Of a DNA stretch of 64,000 nucleotides, positions 57,658 through 64,000 are shown in pieces. This DNA is from Pseudomonadota bacterium (GTDB taxonomy: Bacteria > Pseudomonadota > Gammaproteobacteria > Burkholderiales > Burkholderiaceae_C). Both the position numbers and the translations under genes were made by a program. The first letter of the stretch is position 1, and each line of letters opens with the position of its first letter. The notes beneath the pieces were generated by a model. That model made no database searches and was not told where the DNA came from. It was given only the letters and a program-made list of their open reading frames with translations. The stretch spans positions 124,001 through 188,000 of the forward strand of contig JAFEEG010000022.1 in assembly GCA_018241225.1 (NCBI GenBank), read 5' to 3'.

Positions 57658-58414
57658 GGCAGCACGGGGCCGATGTACTGGACCTTGTTCGGCTGCTTCT
57701 CGGGGCTGAGCAGGAAGAGTTCGGGGTGCTTCTTGAAGAGCTTTTGCGAGCTGCCGCTCTTGCTCAGGAGCTTGGCGCCGCGCAGTCCTTTCACCGCCAC
57801 GTTGAGCTCGATGCGCTGGCCGCCGCGAAGCGATGGCACCACCTCGAGGATGCGCAGCACTTCGTCCGGCAGGGCCGGCACGGGCGCCGGCGCAGGAGGC
57901 GCCGCGGGCGTGACCTTGCGCTTCTTCACCGCGGGCGCGCGCTTCTTGGCCGCTGCCTTCACGCCGGCACTGGCACCACCGCCGGCATGGTGCTGCAGGT
58001 CGGTGAACTGGTCGTACACGCCGCGCGTCTCGTCGCCCGTCTTGCCTTGCTGGCCGATGCCACAGACGCGGCAGCCCTTTTCGCGCAGCCGGATCACCAG
58101 CGGCGCGAAGTCGGAATCGGAAGAGACCAGGTAGATGAGCTGTGGGCGCTCGCTCACGGCCAGGTCCATCGCATCGACCGCGAGTGCAATGTCGGTGCTG
58201 TTCTTGCCCGCCGCCAGGTTGACCATGGGCCGCACGCCCAGGCGCTTGAACAGGCCCTGCTGCTTGAGTGCGGTCTCGGCATTGCAATAGGCGCGGCGCA
58301 CGTGCAGGTGGCCATGCTCGGCCAGCACCTTGTGCACCGCCTGTTCGATCACGTCGGCCGAGACGTTGTCGGCGTCGATGAGCAGCATCACGCGTTCGGC
58401 GCGCAGCATGTTGT

Positions 58415-58418
<4 letters not shown>
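57654..58418 (-). CDS. NYN-domain protein 2 (putative RNase) with basic linker
   Basis: 254 residues. NYN (PIN-like nuclease) domain at about residues 8-140: MLLIDADNVSADV gives the first acid, STDIALAVDAMDL the middle one and LVSSDSDFAPLVIRL the last acid pair. A Lys/Ala/Pro-rich linker (KAAAKKRAPAVKKRKVTP) follows, then a C-terminal domain (about 190-254) ending in PNKVQYIGP that may be a winged helix. It overlaps the preceding NYN gene and the following DUF3025 gene by ATGA. RNA is the likely substrate; none is known. Confidence 0.87.
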
Positions 58419-59260
<842 letters not shown>

Positions 59261-59274
59261 CGGTGCGTCCCTCT

Positions 59275-60309
59275 TCAGGCCACCAGCTTCCAGGTCATCT
59301 GCTCGCCTCCGGCCAGCGGCTTGACCGTGGTTTCGCCGTACGGGAGCGTCTCGGGCACGGTCCAGTCTTCGCGCTTGAGCGTGACGATGCCCTGGTTGCG
59401 CGGCAGGCCGTAGAAGTCGGCGCCGTGGAAGCTCGCGAAGCCTTCGAGCTTGTCCAGCTTGCCCACGCTATCGAAGGCCTGGGCATAAAGTTCCATGGCA
59501 TGCAGCCCGGTGTAGCAGCCGGCGCAGCCCAGGGCGTGCTCCTTCAGGTGCGCGGCATGCGGTGCGCTGTCAGTGCCCAGGAAGAAACGCGGGCTTCCGC
59601 TGGTGGCCGCTTCGACCAGCGCCAGGCGGTGCCTCTCGCGCTTGAGCACCGGCAGGCAGTAGTAGTGCGGGCGGATGCCACCGGTGAAGATGGCGTTGCG
59701 GTTGTACAGCAGGTGGTGCGCGGTGATGGTGGCGCCGGTGAACTGACCCGCGTCGCGCACGTAGTGGGCACCTTCCTGGGTGGTGAGGTGCTCAAATACC
59801 ACCTTCAGCTCCGGAAAGTCCCGGCGCAGCGGAATCATCACCCGCTCGATGAACACCGCCTCGCGATCGAACAGGTCCACAGTGGGATCGGTGACTTCGC
59901 CATGCACCAGCAGCAACAGGCCGTGCTTTTGCATGGCCTCGAGCGTGGCGTAGGTCTTGCGGATGTCGGTCACGCCGGCATCGCTGTTGGTGGTGGCACC
60001 GGCCGGGTAGAGCTTGAGTGCCTTCACGCCAGCCTGCGCAGCTCGGGCGATTTCCTCGGGCGGCAGTTTGTCGGTGAGGTAGAGCGACATCACCGGCTCG
60101 AACTTCGTGCCGGCAGGCACGGCATCCAGGATGCGCTGGCGATAGGCCAGGGCGTGCTCGGCGGTGGTCACCGGCGGCTTGAGGTTGGGCATGATGAGCG
60201 CGCGGGAGAACTGAGCGGCGCTGTGCGGCACCACGGCCTTGAGCGCGTCCCCGTCGCGCACGTGCAGGTGCCAGTCGTCGGGGCGGGTGATGGTGATGGA
60301 GTCAGTCAT
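59275..60309 (-). CDS. pyrC: Dihydroorotase PyrC (class II)
   Basis: 344 residues (E. coli 348). Third step of pyrimidine synthesis. Zinc ligands in DDWHLHVRDG, the carbamylated Lys in VKALKLYPAGATTNS, LLVHGEV, VFEHLTT, ATITAHHLLYNRN, and the catalytic Asp in FLGTDSAPH. The start is ATG 60309; the extra upstream frame is not family-like. It heads the run pyrC-NYN-NYN-DUF3025. Confidence 0.97.
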   Translation of the reverse strand: MTDSITITRPDDWHLHVRDGDALKAVVPHSAAQFSRALIMPNLKPPVTTAEHALAYRQRILDAVPAGTKFEPVMSLYLTDKLPPEEIARAAQAGVKALKLYPAGATTNSDAGVTDIRKTYATLEAMQKHGLLLLVHGEVTDPTVDLFDREAVFIERVMIPLRRDFPELKVVFEHLTTQEGAHYVRDAGQFTGATITAHHLLYNRNAIFTGGIRPHYYCLPVLKRERHRLALVEAATSGSPRFFLGTDSAPHAAHLKEHALGCAGCYTGLHAMELYAQAFDSVGKLDKLEGFASFHGADFYGLPRNQGIVTLKREDWTVPETLPYGETTVKPLAGGEQMTWKLVA

Positions 60310-60528
60310 GGCCGGGAATTGTCTCACCCGGCCTACGGGGCCGAGGACCTCGCGTGTGTGGCTGAGCGGGCACACACTTGGTAAAGACCCGATGCACGTT
60401 GTGGACACCTCTCATTACCATGTGCCGCGTGCCTTCCGTGTCGCGGCGCCCCATCTTCGGGATCAGCGCCCGCCTTCCGTGGCGCAAACCCGCCATGGCC
60501 TCACCCATCCGTTCCTCTGCCACGCTTC

Positions 60529-61092
60529 ATGCCCCACACTGAAACCGGTGCCAAGCTGGACGCTGCCAGCCCGCTGCCCGAAGAACTCCCAGGCGTCGAC
60601 GAACCCACCCGCGTGCCCCTGGCCATCGAGGACTGGGCCACCGTGATCATCATGGGCCTACTGGCCTGCATCACCTTTGCAAATGTGGTGGTGCGCTATT
60701 TCACCGACTCGTCCTTTGCATGGACGGAAGAGTTCTCGGTGTTCCTCATGATCCTGCTGGCCATGGTGGCCGGCTCGGCCGCCGTCGCGCGCGACCGGCA
60801 CATCCGCATCGAGTACTTTGCAGAAAGCGGCTCCATGGCCCGGCGCAAGCGCCTGGCGCAGTTTGGCGCGCTGATGGTGGCCGCCCTGTTCTTTCTCATC
60901 GCAGGCCTGAGCATCCGCGTGGTGTGGGACGACTACCGCTTTGAAGAAACCTCGCCGGGCATCGGCGTGCCGCAGTGGTGGTATTCGGTGTGGCTGCCCA
61001 TCTGTTCGCTGGCCATTGCGCTGCGCGCGCTGGGCCTGTTCATTCGCCGCGGGCGCAAGGTCAACGAGAACAACGGCGGCGCACAAGCATGA
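60529..61092 (+). CDS. dctQ: TRAP transporter small permease (DctQ-type)
   Basis: 187 residues with four membrane helices. DWATVIIMGLLACITFANVVVRYF and SFAWTEEFSVFLMILLAMV are DctQ hallmarks. With the DctM subunit it forms the sodium-driven permease. A 219-bp gap separates it from divergent pyrC and should hold its promoter, though none stands out. Stop overlaps dctM (ATGA). Confidence 0.93.
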   Translation: MPHTETGAKLDAASPLPEELPGVDEPTRVPLAIEDWATVIIMGLLACITFANVVVRYFTDSSFAWTEEFSVFLMILLAMVAGSAAVARDRHIRIEYFAESGSMARRKRLAQFGALMVAALFFLIAGLSIRVVWDDYRFEETSPGIGVPQWWYSVWLPICSLAIALRALGLFIRRGRKVNENNGGAQA

Positions 61093-62387
61093 TTCCTACG
61101 CTTCTGTTCGTCGCCTTTCTGGCGATGATGCTCCTGGGCGTTCCGATTGGCGCGGCCCTCGGTCTTGCAGGCGCGGCCTGCATTGCGCTGGCCAATGCCG
61201 ACGCCCAATGGTTCGGCCTGCTGGCCGTGCCGCAGAACTTCTACGCGGGCCTGGGCAAGTACCCGCTGCTGGCCATTCCGATGTTCGTGCTGGTGGGCTC
61301 GATCTTCGACCGCTCCGGCGTGGCCTCGCGGCTAGTGAACTTCGCCATTGCCATCGTCGGGCGCGGCCCGGGCATGTTGCCTATGGTGGCCATCCTGGTG
61401 GCGATGTTCCTCGGCGGCATCTCGGGCTCGGGCCCGGCCAACGCGGCCGCCGTGGGCGCGGTGATGATCACGGCGATGTCGCGCGCCGGCTATCCGGCGG
61501 CGTATTCGGCCAGCGTGGTGGGCGCGGCGGCGGCCACCGACATCCTGATTCCGCCCTCGGTTGCCTTCATCGTGTACTCGGTGCTGGTGCCCGGCGCCTC
61601 GGTACCGGCGCTGTTCGCCGCCGGCATGATCCCCGGCGTGCTGGCCGGCCTGGCGCTGATCGTGCCGGCTGTGTGGATGGCGCGCTCCAACAACATGGGC
61701 GCGCTCGAAGCCTCCCTGCCCCGCCCCGCTTTCTGGAAGAGCTTTCGCGAAGCCACCTGGGGCCTGGCGGCGCCGGTGCTCATCCTGGGCGGCATGCGCG
61801 CGGGCTGGTTCACCCCGACCGAGGCCGCCGTCGTCGCGGTGTTCTACGGACTGTTCGTGGGCATGGTGATCTACCGCACGATCAAGGTGCGCGACCTGTA
61901 TGTGATCCTGCGCGAAGCGGGCGAGCTGTCCGCCGTCATCCTTCTGGTGGTGTCGCTGGCGGGCATCTTTGCCTACTCGCTCTCCACGCTGGGCGTGATC
62001 GACCCGGTGGCCAAGGCCATCGTCAACTCGGGCCTGGGCGAATACGGCGTGCTGGCGCTCTTGATCGTGCTGCTGATTACCGTGGGCATGTTCCTGGACG
62101 GTGTGTCGATCTTCCTGATCTTCGTGCCGCTGCTGTGGCCCATCGTGCAGCACTACAACTGGGACCCAGTGTGGTTCGGCGTGATCCTCACGTTGAAGGT
62201 GGCGCTGGGTCAGTTCACGCCGCCGCTGGCGGTGAACCTGATGGTGTCGTGCCGCATCGCCAACGTGCGCATGGAAGAAACCGTGCGCTGGGTCGGCTGG
62301 ATGCTGTTCGCCATGTTCCTGGTGATGGTGGGCGTGATCATCTGGCCGCAGCTGGCGCTGTGGCTGCCCCACAAGCTGGGCTACTGA
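61089..62387 (+). CDS. dctM: TRAP transporter large permease (DctM-type)
   Basis: 432 residues with about twelve membrane segments. FLGGISGSGPANAAAVGAVM and DILIPPSVAFIVYSVL, then TPTEAAVVAVFYGLFVG and ALGQFTPPLAVNLMV are diagnostic of DctM. It forms the substrate path. Coupled to dctQ and followed 27 bp later by dctP. Confidence 0.95.
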   Translation: MIPTLLFVAFLAMMLLGVPIGAALGLAGAACIALANADAQWFGLLAVPQNFYAGLGKYPLLAIPMFVLVGSIFDRSGVASRLVNFAIAIVGRGPGMLPMVAILVAMFLGGISGSGPANAAAVGAVMITAMSRAGYPAAYSASVVGAAAATDILIPPSVAFIVYSVLVPGASVPALFAAGMIPGVLAGLALIVPAVWMARSNNMGALEASLPRPAFWKSFREATWGLAAPVLILGGMRAGWFTPTEAAVVAVFYGLFVGMVIYRTIKVRDLYVILREAGELSAVILLVVSLAGIFAYSLSTLGVIDPVAKAIVNSGLGEYGVLALLIVLLITVGMFLDGVSIFLIFVPLLWPIVQHYNWDPVWFGVILTLKVALGQFTPPLAVNLMVSCRIANVRMEETVRWVGWMLFAMFLVMVGVIIWPQLALWLPHKLGY

Positions 62388-62414
62388 TTTATCCAAAGAG
62401 AGGAGACCTGTCCC

Positions 62415-63452
62415 ATGAAATTCCGTCGCACCCTGCTGGGCCTGGCTGCCGTGGCCACCGCGCTGGCCACCTTCTCGGCCAGCGCGCTGGCCCAGGGCAA
62501 CTACAAGGCCGAATACAAGATGTCGCTGGTGCTGGGCCCGCCCACGCCCTGGGGCCAGGCCGGCAAGATCTGGGCCGACCTGGTGAAGGAGCGCACGCAG
62601 GGCCGCATCAACATCAAGCTGTACCCGGGCGTCTCGCTCATCCAGGGTGACCAGACGCGCGAGTTCAGCGCGCTACGCCAGGGCGTGATCGACATGGCCG
62701 TGGGCTCCACCATCAACTGGTCGCCGCAGGTCAAGCAGCTCAACCTGTTCTCCATGCCCTTCCTGATGCCCGACTACGCGGCCATCGATGCCCTCACGCA
62801 GGGCGAGGTGGGCAAGGACCTGTTCAAGATCGTCGAGAAGGCCGGCGTGGTGCCGCTGGCTTGGGGAGAGAACGGCTTCCGCGAAGTGACCAACTCGAAG
62901 AAGCCGATCAAGACGCCCGGAGACTTGAAGGGCATGAAGATCCGCGTGGTGGGCTCGCCCATCTACTCCGACATGTTCACCGCGCTGGGCGCCAACCCCA
63001 CGCAGATGAGCTGGGCCGACGCGCAGCCCGCGCTGGCCAGTGGCGCGGTCGACGGCCAGGAGAACCCGCTGTTCCTGTTCACCGTGCTGAAGATGCACAC
63101 CGTGGGCCAGAAGTACGTGACCACCTGGGGCTACGTGGCAGACCCGCTGATCTTCGTGGTGAACAAGGAGATCTGGGAATCGTGGACGCCGGCCGATCGC
63201 GAGATCGTGCGCCAGGCCGCAATCGATGCGGGCAAGCAGGAAGTCGCGATTGCGCGCAAGGGCCTGGTGGAGCCGGGCCAACCGGTACTCAAGGAGATCG
63301 AGGGCATGGGCGTGACGGTGACGCGCCTGACGCCTGACGAACGCGCCGCTTTCGTGAAGACCACCAAGCCGGTGTACGACAAGTGGAAGAGCACCGTGGG
63401 CGCCGACCTGGTGAGCAAAGCCGAGAAGGCAGTGGCAGCACGGTCGCACTGA
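62415..63452 (+). CDS. dctP: TRAP transporter solute-binding protein (DctP-type)
   Basis: 345 residues. Sec signal peptide (residues 1-26, ending SASALA-Q). The mature DctP fold shows PPTPWGQAGKIWADLVKERT, GQENPLFLFTVLKMHTVGQK and the conserved Arg in MKIRVVGSP that salt-bridges the ligand carboxylate. The ligand should be an organic acid; its identity is not readable. Last gene before a strong terminator. Confidence 0.94.
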   Translation: MKFRRTLLGLAAVATALATFSASALAQGNYKAEYKMSLVLGPPTPWGQAGKIWADLVKERTQGRINIKLYPGVSLIQGDQTREFSALRQGVIDMAVGSTINWSPQVKQLNLFSMPFLMPDYAAIDALTQGEVGKDLFKIVEKAGVVPLAWGENGFREVTNSKKPIKTPGDLKGMKIRVVGSPIYSDMFTALGANPTQMSWADAQPALASGAVDGQENPLFLFTVLKMHTVGQKYVTTWGYVADPLIFVVNKEIWESWTPADREIVRQAAIDAGKQEVAIARKGLVEPGQPVLKEIEGMGVTVTRLTPDERAAFVKTTKPVYDKWKSTVGADLVSKAEKAVAARSH

Positions 63453-63489
63453 GCATCGAGCTGCAAGGCTCGCGCCATGCATCGGGAAC

Positions 63490-63511
63490 AAGGGGCCTTC
63501 GGGCCCCTTTC
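63490..63511 (+). terminator. Rho-independent terminator after dctP
   Basis: AAGGGGCC-TTCG-GGCCCCTT, an eight-pair stem with a stable TTCG tetraloop, followed by TCTC. Confidence 0.85.
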
Positions 63512-63612
63512 TCATGGGCGGACCTTACCTTTCAGCGAGCCTTCAAGCGTGCAGTTGTCGATCGCTGGAGCGCATGGCAAGACATAGCTCACCTCTAGGA
63601 GGGGTGATTCAA

Positions 63613-63626
63613 AATTCAGCTGAATT
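63613..63626. promoter_or_regulatory. 14-bp perfect palindrome before the carbonic anhydrase gene
   Basis: AATTCAGCTGAATT, 55 bp upstream of the start codon, in an AT-rich patch. Candidate operator for the next gene. Confidence 0.45.
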
Positions 63627-63680
63627 ACAGCTGGCCATGCGCGATGATCCGTGCATGCGGTTGAGTACAAGGAGCAATCT

Positions 63681-64000
63681 ATGTTCAGCCGACCTGCTGC
63701 CAGCGCACTTTGTGCCTTGACGCTCGTCATGGCAGCCGGCTCCTGTGTCGCCGCCAAGCACGGGCAGCACTGGAGCTATGGCGGTACAACCGGACCTGCT
63801 CATTGGCCCGCCCTCGAACATGAGTTCAGTACCTGCGGCACGGGTCGCGAGCAATCGCCGATCGACATCCGCCAGGATGCAGTGCAGAGGACGGACCTGC
63901 CGCCGATCCGGTTCGCATACCAAGCAGTGCCTCTCAGGCTCGTGGACAACGGCCATACCATCCAGGTCAACTACGCGCCGGGAAGCTTCATTGACGTCGC
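63681..64000 (+). CDS. Alpha-class carbonic anhydrase, N-terminal part (cut by window end)
   Basis: 106 residues visible, open to the end of the window. A signal peptide (about residues 1-24, ALCALTLVMAAGSCVAA) is followed by HWSYGGTTGPAHWPAL and EQSPIDIR, the N-terminal signature of alpha-carbonic anhydrases; the zinc histidines would lie beyond the window. The enzyme hydrates CO2 in the periplasm. ATG 63681 has AAGGAG seven bases upstream. Confidence 0.88.
   Translation, partial: MFSRPAASALCALTLVMAAGSCVAAKHGQHWSYGGTTGPAHWPALEHEFSTCGTGREQSPIDIRQDAVQRTDLPPIRFAYQAVPLRLVDNGHTIQVNYAPGSFIDV

Noticed and set aside
63512..63757. 81-codon minus-strand frame over the start of the carbonic anhydrase gene
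   Set aside because: Antisense to a gene with a signal peptide, ribosome-binding site and family motifs.

Overview
The window is about 64 kb of high-GC, gene-dense chromosomal DNA from a betaproteobacterium, most likely family Comamonadaceae (Variovorax/Acidovorax/Ramlibacter-like). I infer this from gene order (mraZ-to-lpxC cluster, hslVU, dksA next to a CobW-type GTPase, dapF-DUF484-xerC), from protein style (MurD with a Pro/Glu-rich insert, Cys-poor DksA with a long basic tail, Bug-type receptors) and from a small intergenic repeat. No genus is claimed. I found no prophage, insertion sequence, CRISPR array, tRNA or 16S/23S rRNA. One structural RNA, rnpB, is present.

Layout. 1-2.2 kb: end of an SDR gene, a NAD(P)-binding protein, and rodA. 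2.2-10.5 kb (mostly +): YqiA esterase, RNB-domain RNase, TonB-like protein, aroE, mtgA, PlsC-like acyltransferase, CdsA-like cytidylyltransferase, ruvC, and two small membrane proteins. 10.5-29.5 kb (all -): the complete division and cell-wall cluster mraZ-rsmH-ftsL-ftsI-murE-murF-mraY-murD-ftsW-murG-murC-ddl-ftsQ-ftsA-ftsZ-lpxC, mostly with 4-bp ATGA overlaps. 29.9-40.8 kb (all -): hslVU, an unknown STAS-like protein, dksA, COG0523 GTPase, rlmI, xerC, DUF218, DUF484, dapF and a TetR regulator. 40.9-43.9 kb (+): VOC protein, NUDIX-MBL fusion, pseudouridine synthase. 43.9-47.9 kb (-): a catabolic-looking operon (cupin dioxygenase, two SDRs, Bug receptor, IclR regulator). 48.1-48.4 kb: rnpB. 48.5-51.8 kb (+): DUF898 protein, M48 protease, cysK. 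51.85-52.44 kb: a decayed gene. 52.6-55.8 kb (+): FAD oxidoreductase, queuosine-precursor transporter, ProQ. 55.9-60.3 kb (-): htpX, DUF3025, two NYN-domain proteins, pyrC. 60.5-63.5 kb (+): a TRAP transporter. 63.7 kb to the end: start of an alpha-carbonic anhydrase.

Most notable non-coding signals. (1) A roughly 83-bp repeat occurs four times, always between same-direction genes and always in the same orientation. Its last bases are GAC-ATG, the start codon of the next gene (ruvC, ftsQ, hslU). Its final stem shows compensatory base changes between copies. (2) Five GTG boxes at exactly 10-bp spacing precede mraZ, as expected for a MraZ operator. (3) Two heat-shock (sigma-32) type promoters precede hslV and htpX. 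The hslV one would give an almost leaderless mRNA, and a perfect 10-bp inverted repeat spans the hslV start codon. (4) Two adjacent, translationally coupled NYN-domain genes, one with a LOTUS/OST-HTH-like tail, form a candidate RNA-processing pair.

All calls are from reading the sequence. No database search was run. Family names come from recognised motifs and overall resemblance.
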